This document shows positions 49,001 to 60,502 of a stretch of 64,000 nucleotides of DNA, in pieces (position 1 is the stretch's first letter; every line of letters starts with the position of its first letter). The stretch comes from Balanoglossus misakiensis (Eukaryota; Hemichordata). Made by a program: the position numbers and the translations under genes. Location: NCBI GenBank assembly GCA_040954595.2, contig CM082598.2, positions 8,494,001-8,558,000 on the forward strand, written 5' to 3'. The notes under the pieces were generated by a model. It was not told where the DNA came from. It searched no databases and worked only from the letters and a program-made list of their open reading frames with translations.

Positions 49001-50008
49001 TTGAATTACCATCACCGCACCTGAGCACAACTAAATCTTCTAGGTGAAATACTTTTGTACATTTCGAAAAAAGTATCCCCCTCCCCTTCTTTGTCTCTAT
49101 ACTGCTTGAGAACCTCTTTCTAGCTTTCCACTTTAAGTGAGCCCACACAGTCTGGAGTCTGCCGAAGTTACAGTTCCAATAATGCTGAGTCTACATAGAG
49201 AAATATATTTTCTCGTAGCCTGTCTTATCCTTAAGAGGAGTTGGAGATAATCTTTTCGCAGAAAAGATAAGTAACATAATAAAACAAATCAAGAGGCGTC
49301 AGGTAGCGTAAGCAGTAGGCAAACGTTATACAAGTGTCAAATGAGCAAGGATCGCAGATGGGCTCTCACAAGATGTTAATCCCACACACGGAACCGATCT
49401 TAACTAATTAAGAACAAACGTCGACCCCCACTATATACAGACAAATAATTTTCGGTTTGATATTTTTGTCTTAATAATACATCATTTTGCCGCATTTGAA
49501 TATCAAAAATACAAAGAAAATAATGTCTCCTCAAGGGTTGATGTAGGTAGGTACCAGATGCGTCACAATTCTCTACCATAATTTTCCTGGTTGCCACCAA
49601 GCTGTATGCTAGAATGTTCTGTTACTAAAACCAAGGCAAGTGCGTTGCTGACACAACGTTAATTACAATTACTATGTGGACGTAAATACTCTTAAGAGGT
49701 GTTGAGAGGCAATTAGTGTAAAATTATTATGCATTTTTAATTATGCTCTACGTCGTGATAACAATGTCTGGTGCCGTGTCAATGCTATGCTTTTCCGAAC
49801 ATATACCCTTACAAATACATCCAACTAAAACAAAATGTTAATTTACTATCGTGGCAAAATGGCATTTGCGCCGTTTTCATGTTTTGCAAAACCTTATACT
49901 TGTGTAGAAATAGTCTTCAGATGTCTCACCTTGCAGTCCAATGGATAGTATAAATGTGAAAATCACACATTTGTTCGGCCAGCGAATTAAATTCATATTT
50001 TCTGGCAT
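40036..50008 (-). CDS. LDL-receptor-like single-pass receptor, 877 aa, 14 exons
   Basis: Coding exons: 50008-49930, 47053-46883, 46601-46488, 46174-45923, 45233-45080, 44568-44434, 44322-44196, 43532-43388, 42754-42659, 42338-42162, 41816-41646, 41472-41347, 41171-41084, 40834-40036. All have GT..AG ends and matching phases, 2634 nt in total. Domains: signal peptide 1-26 (KCVIFTFILSIGLQ); last blade of a propeller 27-83; EGF 84-121; YWTD propeller 122-392 (LGRTLYWTDRE, RLYWADEE, FLADAGNN); EGF 393-424; sushi 425-483 and 484-540; EGF 541-582; TM about 586-610; acidic, Ser/Thr-rich tail 613-877. The tail has YVPM (Y765), YVQP (Y776), YDNA (Y796) and YINT (Y835), resembling p85 and Grb2 SH2 sites. 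The ligand is unknown. The weakest points are the exon 2 acceptor and whether further exons lie between exons 1 and 2. Confidence 0.85.
43785..43955 (-). repeat. Dispersed repeat R1, copy 2 (inverted, intronic)
   Basis: On the minus strand it reads ACATATGACCATATATGG, TCGCGTGTGCAACTCACTGA and TATGTGATTGGTTGTATTTC, in the same order as the other R1 copies. Confidence 0.65.
45360..45412 (+). repeat. Purine (G/A) tract in an intron
   Basis: An uninterrupted G/A-rich run beginning GAGAGAGAGGGGGGAGGG. Low complexity. Confidence 0.85.
46635..46757 (+). repeat. (ATGT)n microsatellite in an intron
   Basis: About 120 bp of ATGT units with a few TGTG interruptions, followed by GGCA and GGTA short repeats to 46815. 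It lies 34 bp upstream (in the minus-strand sense) of the acceptor of the receptor's first EGF exon. Open frames on both strands here are artefacts. Confidence 0.95.
47690..47990 (+). repeat. Dispersed repeat R2, copy 1
   Basis: Shares with 51815-52100 the ordered words AATCTTGGTTAACACTTTTATT, GAGTTGCC...GCCTG.CACGA, TTGGGTC.AA, and a CTTGTAAAtA stretch. It lies in intron 1 of the receptor gene. Divergence is substantial. Confidence 0.55.
48430..48590 (+). repeat. Dispersed repeat R1, copy 3 (intronic)
   Basis: Carries ACCTTCAATTTACATATGCC, ATTTCACGTGTGCCATCCAT and TATGATTGGCTAAATTTGA in the same order as copy 1. Confidence 0.65.
48852..48889 (+). repeat. Poly-T / poly-G run
   Basis: About 22 T followed by about 12 G. 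Low complexity, and prone to length errors in sequencing. Confidence 0.9.
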
Positions 50009-50319
50009 GGACTGTCCTCTGTCCAGTCTCTGTTCATAGCAAAACTCAAACAACAACTGGTTCGCATATACATGGGACAGTAAAAGTTATATGCGGAACC
50101 ACTGGGCGTGGTCTTATATAAAGAGTTATGGCTATACGTATGCAAAGACTGTGCTGAGAGTTTTACAGAGTTTATTACCATGCAATTTATCCCAAAATAG
50201 TTCCAATCGTGTTTACAATCAATGCTTTGTGAGCTCTCGTATTATTGGGTCTTTGCGTCCACGCCTGCGACATGATTTTAACTAAGATTAAGAATCGGCA
50301 AGAAAAGGACAGTGCTTAG

Positions 50320-50754
50320 TACGGAGGCTTAATGAGGCCACAGGAGTATTTTTTTTTCATACCTGTAATTTTGTTTTCATGCCTGTAATAAAAATGTCAT
50401 ACCTGTAATAAAAATATCATACCTGTAATTTTTTTTTTTACTTTCGTGACATTTGAACCTACAAGATCTGCTCAGCTCAGCTGAGTTCAAGTGTGATATT
50501 GCGGTCAAAGTTAAGCATAAATCTTTGATATCAACATTCAGGAAGAGAGTAGAAAATACAAACAGAGGTGTCATAACCTGAGGCAGGTTCCAGCGACACA
50601 GAGTAAGCTGAGCCAGTCACTCTACATGCGATCGTAAGTTGTAAGTTCAAAGGTCATTAAAGTAAAAAAAAATACAGGCATGATCTGATGACGTGAAGTG
50701 TTTCATGCCTGTAATTTTTTTTTTAGTTTCATGTGGCCTCATTAAGCCTCTGTA
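50320..50754. mobile_element. 435-bp TIR element with 6-bp duplication
   Basis: The ends are inverted copies: TACGGAGGCTTAATGAGGCC at 50320 and its near-complement ending 50754, followed inward by T-runs and CATGCCTGTAAT words. GCTTAG flanks both sides (50314-50319 and 50755-50760). Internal tandem CATACCTGTAATAAAAAT units lie near the left end. There is no transposase. The superfamily is not assigned. Confidence 0.75.
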
Positions 50755-50760
50755 GCTTAG

Positions 50761-52590
50761 CGCTTGCTTTGTTAGTAACATGACCGTTAGTTGATATTCA
50801 CGATCTAAATTCGTCATGCTTTCAAACATACTTGTGGGTTTTGTTAAGTCGCAAGTCATTTTGTCCTTGTTCTTAAAATTTGGGCTAAACTGTGTTTCCT
50901 CTGAAGTTTTGGCCATAGCGTACATTGCGTTTATCTCTCCTGTGGTTGCTGATAAATTCTAAAAGAGCGGCAGTTTATTCTTCAAGGAGCTGCGCAGATG
51001 GGGAAACAAATGTTGAATAACTTGACATGAATATTTTCTACCCTCTTAAGAAATATTGCATTAAAAGGCCCATTCTTAAATTTCATGAATGAAAAAAAAA
51101 CACTCCCAACTGGGCGATTAATTGGTTCCAGGTGCCAATTTCCTCATTTTCCAATTAATAGCCCTGGACGAATTATCAGTAAAACCCGGCAGTTAATTTC
51201 ATTGAATTTTGTGATATTTTTCTATTTGACACTTGACCTTTCAAGGGACAGGACAAAATCATATCAACCCGCTGCTTCAAGAACATCACTTGTCGTCCAA
51301 CAAACAACATCACATATACCCTCAGAATGGCCAGTATCCTCAGATCAGTAATACACATTTATTCTTCAGGTATGCTTCATGGTATTATTGCCAGATTTAT
51401 ATTTTCCAAGATAAAAACAAAATCAATGTATAAAAAAATTATCAAAGTGTTACCGAGTAGTTCACGCACCCATGAGAAAAGAAAATTCAGATGGCTAACA
51501 GCGTTTCACCAACCCCTCCACCAAATATCTAAAGTGTCACTAATATGTTCACTTCTCAAACGCCCCTTTAGTTATTTGATTAATATATATGACTCTAAGA
51601 ACACTTCCGCGTGATAAGGAGAGTGCCCTAATGTACCCTCTTACAAAAAATGGGTCACTGAAGTACATTGTAGATCCGCGGCTTTATTACTGATATTGAG
51701 ATCACGAAGAAGAATGCAAATAGGTTTCAACATCATTGCTTTTCTTGGTCTTAACAACAGAAAACACTTAGCTCGTACAGTGTGGAATGATGTCGGGCCA
51801 TTTAATGATCGGACTTTATAATCTTGGTTTAACATTTTTATTACGTGAAAATATTGATGGACTGAGTTGCCGAGTAGCCTGCCACGATTTCCGCCCCAAT
51901 TGGGTCAAACAAACACATTGTGTAGTGAAGTGTGACTTGAAGCTTGCGTAGTATACTCAACACAGCCTTGTAAAAATCTCACGCTGTTTCTGGACTGTAA
52001 CTAGTGCCGCTTTATAAAACGATATATCACTACATTTGTTTTCAACACGTTGGCAAAATAACATTCCATTTTGTGCTATTGGTCTCTGGGGTTCTTTAAA
52101 ATGCAATTTCTCATCGAAAAATAAACTTTGCATACTTTGCGGTATTTTCGTAATAATCTTATTATACATCTTACATCTCCGTTAGATCTTGTGTTGCATG
52201 TTACTTGGCTTTCAAAACGCCCAAAATGCCGATACAATCGATCGAAAACCGCTCAGTTGACTCAGTGGGCAGCCATCTTTCTTTTTTGTTTACGTGTGCG
52301 CACCTGCGTTGGAGTGGGGGTGTCTTGAAACCGTCCGCATAACAACGCACACCTGTACACGGTGAGTTGGGGCGCCTTGAAACCTAAAACTTATTTAACA
52401 CGCGTTCCCTACGGCTTTTTTAGCGCACGCTAAATTCTATTGTTCTCAGTGCCAGATGTATAATAATTTGTTTTATCGTATTGCACCAGATTCTCCAAGA
52501 CTCTCTTTTTAGACACATAAATTAACAAACAGACAGCAGACGACAACAAGGTCACGTTCCTACAGCACGACGTTCTCATCAACTGCGAAG
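50761..52590. other. Intergenic; includes repeat R2 copy 2
   Basis: Apart from the R2 repeat at 51815-52100, no gene or domain was recognised. Plus-strand open frames around 51.1-51.6 kb overlap in different frames and lack similarity. Confidence 0.35.
51815..52100 (+). repeat. Dispersed repeat R2, copy 2
   Basis: A diverged partner of 47690-47990, sharing the ordered words TAATCTTGGTTTAACATTTTT, GAGTTGCCGAGTAGCCTGCC, and GCCTTGTAAAAAT. Confidence 0.55.
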
Positions 52591-52599
52591 CGATCGACG

Positions 52600-52648
52600 A
52601 TGGCTGCAGGATCATTGCAGGAAATCAATGAGAAAACATTTGAAACAG
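52600..52648 (+). CDS. Possible first coding exon
   Basis: An ATG in fair context (GATCGACGATGGCT) opens MAAGSLQEINEKTFET and runs into a donor ACAG|GTATGC at 52648. The upstream 300 bp is more GC/CpG-rich than its surroundings and could be a promoter with a 5' UTR. No following exon was recognised in the window, so the product is unknown and the call may be chance. Confidence 0.3.
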
Positions 52649-55600
52649 GTATGCGCCCTCAAACTACGTAGAGCACATTTGAGAATGTCTCTTTTTACAT
52701 AACTTTTTGGTCATATTCTCGCAAATGTAGAGCTAACAAATGATTAATTGTTTAAATTTGTTGATCTAGTTGCATAAGTATGTCAAAAACTAATATTATG
52801 TAGCAGTTTATAACGAATCCATTGTGTACATCTGAATTTCAAATGAAGTTTCGCACTAAATTGAAAAATGATACATGAGCATAGAATAAGAAATTACATC
52901 ATTTGATCATGATCTCAATTTGCATGTCTTAATCAAAGCTAATGAAATTGTTGTATTTCAATACCTAACCCCTTTAACCACCATGGTTCAGACCAAACCC
53001 ATTGTTTTCTATGGTGAGGACCTCTAAAGAAGGAACTGTAAGATTTGATCATTTTCCCAATGCGTTTTTGTTGAGTATTCACGGTGTGTTTTGTCCAGAT
53101 TTAATCTTAATCATTGAGTGAGCAGCCTTGAAATACAGTCCCATATTGCCAGTTTTTGCTATTTTTGACAATGTTGGGGGGTCTTTTATATTTTTGAAAC
53201 TCACCAGAAGGCCTTGTGTACACAGTAGTTGTACACTATAGAATATATGGATAGGAGTACAGCAACATGCCTATAGCCATGCTATTTAGTAATGGATGTC
53301 TAGGTCTCGAAACCTGTTGGCCTTGCAACTGGAGAGTACATACTCTTGACTCAGCTGAAATGTTGACTTCTTGAGGTGTGACGTAGTATTGTTGATAAAG
53401 GCTCCAAAATACTGAGAGAGAAATAAAAACAAAAGTTTCAGTGCCAATCGATTATATTTAAATGCACATTTGTGAAAAACCGCTAACCTTTAAAAGTTTG
53501 TAAACATTGTTGCAATCTGGTCAAAATCTTAGATTAAATGATTCATATGTGAGAAAGAGGTGTTATGAAAGGTTAGATTTGTAGGGTTTTAGTATGTTTG
53601 AGACCAATCTATGTCTTTGGTTCTAAACTAACTAACTAAACAAACTCATTGGTTACTCAGGACAATTATCCCCAACATATGTACAGATATAGGGCTGACT
53701 CGGTATGTCTGGAAATCCTCAAATTAACTCACATTATGTTTTTAGAGAGCACACTTGTTATTACGTTTGACTGGTGCTTTCTTTCATTTGCTTCCATCAC
53801 CTTTGAAGTTTGACTCCATGCAGAACATCTATGGCAGCTGAGTTCAACAGGTTAAAGGTATACAGTCTCCTATGCAAAGTTAGCTACAGTTACCATGGCA
53901 AATTGAAGATATTTTACTGTAATTAAAAATACACAGATGAATGGAATTTAGATTAATTCCCTACTCAGAAAGCTACACAATGAAAATGCCAAAAATTCAG
54001 GACCATAGAAAGTTTGTTTTGCTGAAAAATGGGACATTCAGTAATGATAATTTTGTGTATTTCAAAGGTCGAGATATCATTGGTGTTATGCTCAGCTAGC
54101 AAATTTGGGTTGAGGGATCTCTTGAAAATTTTCCTTCCACCAATGTTATTCATCTTTGATCTCATAAATTATATAACTCTATCTAATGACAATACGCTCT
54201 GTGTGTTTGAGGGATAAGTTAATTAGTATGAGACCAAATATAATTGATTTGTTTGGCACTTGGATGTAACCTGTGATCAAATGGCAGCGCAGTGGCCAAG
54301 ACACTGTTTTGGAGAAATCCGCTCGCTGAGCAAATTGACGAGAAACTAATTTGCGTTTCTCGATTACACGCCATTACATTTTTTGTCCTCCGAAAAGCAA
54401 CGGCTGAGTGTATGATAGACTATTGTGAACAATATAAAGGTCTTTGCCCAAGGGTGCCTGCATGAAGGTTTCCTGCAGCGAACGGGAACAGCATTTGGGA
54501 AATCTATTTTCACTGTGAATGCGAATCTTGATATTTCGGTATTAAATGAGCAACACTATGGCCTATAGGGCTTTACGTCTTTGAAATAATATAATACCCT
54601 GTTGGCAAGATCCCAGCTATTGTCAAATGTTATCTCTTCATGTAGAATGCAAGCTGATTTATATAAAGGCAGGAACGAATATCTTTTAAATTAGCGTGCG
54701 TCTCAGTCACGTACACCGATTTCATACAACCCATCCAATGTGTCAACTGCAAAATCATACTGAAACAAATAAGTATCAATTACTGCGCTTTTCATGTATA
54801 TAATTGCGATCATACCCATTCATTGGTGAAAAATACATTATTTACATGTTCAGTTGCCGAGCCAAACAGTCAAAAATTGATACAGCGCAGCACACAGACC
54901 AAAGTCAAGTCTGTGAAAGACAGATATATGACCCGGAAGTGATGTCATTATTTTTTCTAAACTTCCCACCTAACCGACCATGTGGCACCCGCCATGTATA
55001 ATCCTGGCTTTCTCGTTTTAAATGAACGAGAAAAGTTCGTGTATATTTTCACTCACAAAGACAAACTTCTTCTTGTTAAGTTAATATCAAGTACTTTACT
55101 TCTCTACCCAAACTTCTTCAGTTGTGTAAATGTAAGTGGTAGAGCAAATGCAAGCAATTATACATTGCTAACATAATCCGGTAGGATTGTTGCTTGTGCA
55201 ATGTAGTATTATTTGAAATGTACTTCAAAGACAAAGGAGGCATTTCGTTCTCAAAACTCAAGATGTAGTGAAGGTTTTTTACCTGATGTGCAAGTAAACT
55301 CCAATTTGAAACTTTCTGACTCGTTTCCTGACAGCTAGCAGCCAAACAAAAAAACTTAGTCGTTTTTTCAGAAATTCATATTGTCTGAGTACCTCTCTAC
55401 CATCCACCAATGCAATTCTGCGACCGGCCCTACGTCAATCGAAAATTATTGGCATCATCAACTACTCAACATTCGATCGCCTAGGTCCTATTATCCAGAT
55501 GGTCCTATCACGCCGGCCGACAACTGTCTTTAAATAGCCAATACCGTAACGCGCCATCATCGACAAGTACCTTCTCAACTTGTCGGTGGGGTTTGGGAAT

Positions 55601-55820
55601 ATATCAGCAATTCTTTTTCAACCACTGTTCAGTAAAGATTCCCTCTCCCCCGACTGTTAGCCCATCTCCCAAGATATTGCAAAAGCATTTTTTTCCTCTG
55701 CACCATCTGCCGACAACCCCCATTATCCTTCAACCACCCCACTAAATTCAAATGGTGCTCCCCTTGTACAAAAAACAACTATTGTTATGTCATTGCTCCA
55801 TTCGCAATCGAAAAAAGGCA
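52649..55820. other. Intergenic or first-intron sequence
   Basis: No domain, RNA gene or clear mobile element was recognised on either strand. Confidence 0.35.
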
Positions 55821-55829
55821 ACGAGAGAC

Positions 55830-56845
55830 TTATTTTTTACGAACAATACAGGTCAATGCCCGGTTTTTTAGCAAGGGTTTTGACTTTTGGAGGTTTTTTA
55901 TGAACGACTCGCACATGTACCACTTATAGCCTTGAAACTTTACTAGTCCAATGGGCAAGGGGAACATCTCTGAATAAATGTCGGAGATTTGCATCATCTG
56001 TAAAACGTTGCAAATCTGTCTATTAATACAAGGCTTAGCCAGTTTCAAAAAAGGCTGTGACTCTGCATTAAAAAATGTTGGGCGACGTGACTGTGGCCTC
56101 CCGTAGTGTGATATCTTCTTGTATGGTTGGCTGAATATTGTTGATTACCTTCTGAAGGCTTTTAAGCTGTGCGTTGTTCGTTATTACCAATGGGGTTTTG
56201 TTGTTATCCCCTTTTTGGTTATATTCAAGGAGATCATCGCGGTTATGTTGTTGACTCGTTTTTTACTTGTTCATGAATGGTATTGGGTTTGTATCTGAGT
56301 TGCCGAAATGTCTGTTGCAATTCACCAAGATTGTGATTTCGGTCTTCTTGTTTGGAGCATATTCTGTTATAACGGAGGGTTTGGCTGGATGCAATAGAAC
56401 AGAGGGTGTGTGGAGGATGGGAACTGGATGGATGTTGGTAATTGTTGCTGTCTGTGTGGGTTTTTTTTTGGGGGGGGAGGGGTGCTCGTTTCAAGATGAC
56501 CGTCATGGAGTTTCACTGTGGTGTCAAGGAAATGTATGCAATCCTGAGAATATTCCATAGTGAATTTGATAGTGTGGTGTAGAGTGTCTAGTCCATGGGT
56601 TCAAATCATGAAGATGTCATCTGTGAAGCGAAGGTATATGTATAGGGTTTGAGTGGATATCAATCAAGGAAGAGTTGTTCAAAATCTGTCATGAATAAAA
56701 TTAGCGACCTATGGTCCCATACGCGTACCCATCGCAGTCCCATGTCTAAATCATTTCAACAGGAAGGTCAAGACAGCCATCAAATGATGTCTTTGAATCC
56801 GGACCTAAATTCAAGAACAATGGGAGTTATATTCTTTTTTTTAAA
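55830..56845 (-). pseudogene. Penelope-like retroelement remnant
   Basis: Minus-strand pieces in changing frames match the reverse transcriptase of Penelope-like elements: FMTDFEQLFLD, an R-F-x-D-D-I-F-M-I-W region (damaged), CIHFLDTTVKLHDGHL, SSHPPHTLCSIASSQTLRYN followed by RIC, and TPLVITNNAQLKSLQKVINN. Further on, KPCINRQICNVLQMMQISD resembles the Cys motif before the GIY-YIG endonuclease. The endonuclease itself was not found. Stops and frameshifts make it dead. The LINE at 56.85-58.83 kb abuts its upstream side and probably inserted into it. Confidence 0.75.
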
Positions 56846-56846
56846 T

Positions 56847-58830
56847 ATATAATAATGCTTTATTTGCATTTCAAGGCCTCCGGCCCATGTGCAAAGGGGG
56901 GTTACATTCAGTATTTCCATTACTTCGTCAAAACAAAACAAAAACAAAACAAAAAGATACAAACATCACGTGGATAATGAAAACGGAAGTAAGTTACAGT
57001 GGGAGACAATTACAAATCAGAAGTGAAAATGTTATACATTTGCATCAGCTCTTTCTCTGAGCTTGACTGCTCTATGAACAAAATTACAAAGCCTGAGTAT
57101 GGTGTCTGAATCATTTGTGTTCATTACATTGGTAAACTTATAAAAGTTTGGCTCTTAAAACAGATAAGTCGGTAAGTATCGTACTCTGAGATTGTTATAC
57201 AGTGGACAAATTACTAGAAAGTGGTACTCATCTTCAACTGCTTTGGTGTTACAAAATTTACAATGTCTGTCTGCTGGGTCGATGTGGTGTCTTCTGCCTT
57301 CCTCTATAGCGAGGGGAAGTGAAGAACACCGAAAACGTGAATACATTTGGATAACAGTGTGGTGACACTGGATGGAAAGATATTTTTCAGGTTCTAAAAT
57401 ACTCTTGAATTGAATGTAAGTGCGAAGTTTTGGTTTCAATGCCATGTTTTCTCTCCATTGTTGTCTAAAAATATCCTGCACTCTTAGTTGAAATGTCGAA
57501 AGAAATAATTGCTTGTTGCCCACTTCCTGAGCAACCCATGCAAAACCTAGCCCAAATGAGAACAGAATATCCTTTATAGATGACGCCCAAGTACGTCTGC
57601 CTATACTGTCCAAATTACATAACATAATATAAGCTTGTTTCGGAATTCTGTCATTGGGCATTTCTAACAGCTTTAACCAAAAACTGATACGTTTCAGGGT
57701 GTAATAATAAATAGGGAAGCGCCCACATTCTCCTAGTACAGCTTCATTTGTCGCATTCTTAGGTAAACCCAATATTCTTCTGCACCAATTCCTTTGAATT
57801 TTCTCTATAGCATCAAAATATTGGTGGCCCCAGACTTCTGAACCATAACAAAGGATTGGCAGAATAAGCACATCAAACAGTTTAAAATGAACATTACAAT
57901 CAAAGTGACCAAGTTTCCACCTTGCGACTGAGAGTGAAGTTAAGGCTTTGTTTGCTTGGTTGGCTAAGGTGCAAACTGCTTTGGACCATGAATTTCGTGA
58001 GGAAAGGAGAAGGCCAAGGTACTTGAATAAGAAACAATCTCAATCGCAGTTCCATTAAAATGCCATTTCTCCCATCGCGAACGATGGCCACCTTTACGAA
58101 ATATCATTACCTTTGTTTTATCAAAATTGATCTGCATACGCCATTAAGGGCAAAAGAGGGCTAAAATGTCAATCAAACATTGCAAATTTCTAATAGAATC
58201 AGCAAAAATGACAACATCATCTGCGTATAATAAACAGAAAAGGTCATACAATTCTTGGGTAAGCTGAACACCCATAATACCAGCTGACATGTACATAGAA
58301 TTAAGTTCTTCTATAAAGAAACTGAATAATATAGGGCTTAGGATACATCCCTGCCTGACCCCAGCTGGACAATCAAAATAGTGTGATGAGACATTGCCCG
58401 CTCTGACACATGACTTAATGTTGGAATACATGGATTTTAAAATACGAAACATTTTCCCCTTGATGCCTAGCGACATGAGTTTGTACAACAGGAGGGAGTG
58501 GTTAACCCTGTCAAATGCCTTGGAAAAGTCAATGAAGAGACAGTAAAGTTTTCCACGACGGACACTTAAATATTTCTGAATGATGGCGTGTAAGGTAAAA
58601 ATGTTATCCGTAGTGCCGTGATTTTTTCTAAAACCTGCTTGGCAGTCTGAGAGGATATTTGAGGAGTTATATTCACAACACAATTGTAGGCAGTTGGTCT
58701 GGATATAGTCGAGTAGAACTGAACCCGAAATTGGCATAACCGTGAAGTACGGTACAAATGCGATCTTTTTGTGATAAGATGTGATGAAGCAGAGGTCATA
58801 CAGAATTGAGCGAACACAATTGTACAAATA
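56847..58830 (-). mobile_element. 5'-truncated LINE with RT and C-terminal Cys/His domain
   Basis: Frame 58827-58144 carries RT motifs DCQAGFRKNHGTTDNIFTLH, FIDFSKAFDRVNH, GVRQGCILSPILFSFFIEEL and the active site LLYADDVVIFAD. A stop at about 58144 interrupts FCP / MQINFDKTKVM. A frameshift near 58020 moves to YFKYLG, and frame 57871-57155 completes the thumb and C-terminal part, ending CKFC...EYHFLVICPLYNNL. The 3' UTR ends GGCCTTGAAATGCAAATAAA near 56855. The copy lacks an endonuclease domain, so it is truncated, but few breaks suggest a fairly recent insertion of a jockey/CR1-group element. Confidence 0.88.
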
Positions 58831-60502
58831 ATGTATATGTATTACACGAAAAGTTAAACTGTTTTTACTAAGAGAACATCTACAAAAAAAGTAATGATGT
58901 TAGAAATTAGCAAATGGTTATTTCGAGTATAACACCCAACCGGCCCGGGCGACGATGCATTTCAAGACTCAGATAGCCAGAGTCTATCGAAACACAGTAA
59001 GTGCACGATATGTGCACACATGGCACTTTTTAACCATCACAATGTCGATATTTCTCTGTCAATTAATGTGCAGTTGCCCTATTTGCTAACAGAGAGGTCC
59101 CAAACATAGGCGTACATGATTTCAGAGATGCCACTTTATGAAATGTTTATCGAAGCTTCTCCATGCAACTGGAAAGCATCTTTGTTGGCCTTGTAACTGT
59201 CACAAATCACTGGTTATGAAACAGACACTCTATTTGACAAAAGTGCATTTTCACTCATTAATCTCTATACTAAAGCTGACACAACTATCTGTAACTTGTG
59301 AATACTTTGTCAGGTTTATTGGTCTGTATGTAAACCATGGTTCTTTATTCAGCTCCCTATATCAGGATTAGTATTTATCCACTCAACTCTACCAGCATGT
59401 AGAAAAAATTAATCAAATAACACAAGTGAGGTTGAACTATTAAGCTAAGAATATTTATTTCCAGGTAAGCGTCATATGTTTATGGCTTCAGTGTGATATT
59501 TTGGCATCCTGCATTGTTTTATGGACAGTCACTTCATCATATAACTGTAATGTCAGCATGAAAGTTAGGATGAAAATTACCGTTATGGACATTTATAAAG
59601 AAAAACGCTTGTATGATCATGAATAGAAGTGAAAGTACAATGAAAGGAGTGTGTAAGAATAGAACGCCCCATGGGTGTAAGAAATTGAATGTGACCTGTT
59701 TCAATCGAAATTTCCCACGGAATGTTTAAACGTCCTTGTCACCGAGGCCAATTTCATGAGTTTTAGCCTGCACAACGGATGATGATCTCAGACCATGATG
59801 ATGATGATGGCGATATTCATCTTTATATATTCGAGTAACAAACACCAAACATTCAAAAATGAATGTAAATAATGAATGCTGAAATACCGTCAAGAACGAT
59901 CGATCTACACTGAGTTGGGGAAACACGTATCTTGATAATTATATGAAGTTGGTCAAACTCACAAACTAAATCTAAACGAACCAATTCCAGTAGAGTATTA
60001 CCACGACTGCACTTGAAAAGTCCAAGAAAAGTTTTCCTGTGTTGAGCTTGGGTGCACTCTCGGAGCGAGCAGACTTGCCAAGCATCTGGAAACTGGCAAT
60101 CATTCTACATATAAGCAACGCGTCTCACAGACGAGGAACGGCTAGATCAATCGCTTAGGTAAGTAAGCGGGTTTTTAAGCCCCTAAGAATCTTTGTTTCG
60201 CGCGAAGAAATTGATAAAAATCAAATTCATCCCAGTGTGTATTTATAATAATCTATGATATCGTGCAAAAACACTCCAGCACCGATTCCTTATTTTCTTC
60301 GCGTATATTCTAGTAATCATGTACGAATAACCATATACTCTTCAGCCTATGAAAGTCAAGAAACTAATTTACGTTCCCACATTGCAACTGTTCGTTCAAT
60401 GGTGCATAAAACCAACGTTATATAGAACATCGTGGTCCTCATTATATTACTGTCTTCTCCCGTTCGCATAGGTGATCACAAATCAGAAAGCAACGTCAGA
60501 AA
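58831..60502. other. Intergenic, upstream of the GPCR copy
   Basis: No coding domain was recognised. A short ATG-repeat lies near 59790-59812. Regulatory sequence for the GPCR may lie near 60.2-60.5 kb but no motif is convincing. Confidence 0.35.

Noticed and set aside
56267-56560. 97-codon plus-strand open frame
   Set aside because: It is antisense to the recognisable Penelope-like reverse transcriptase remnant.
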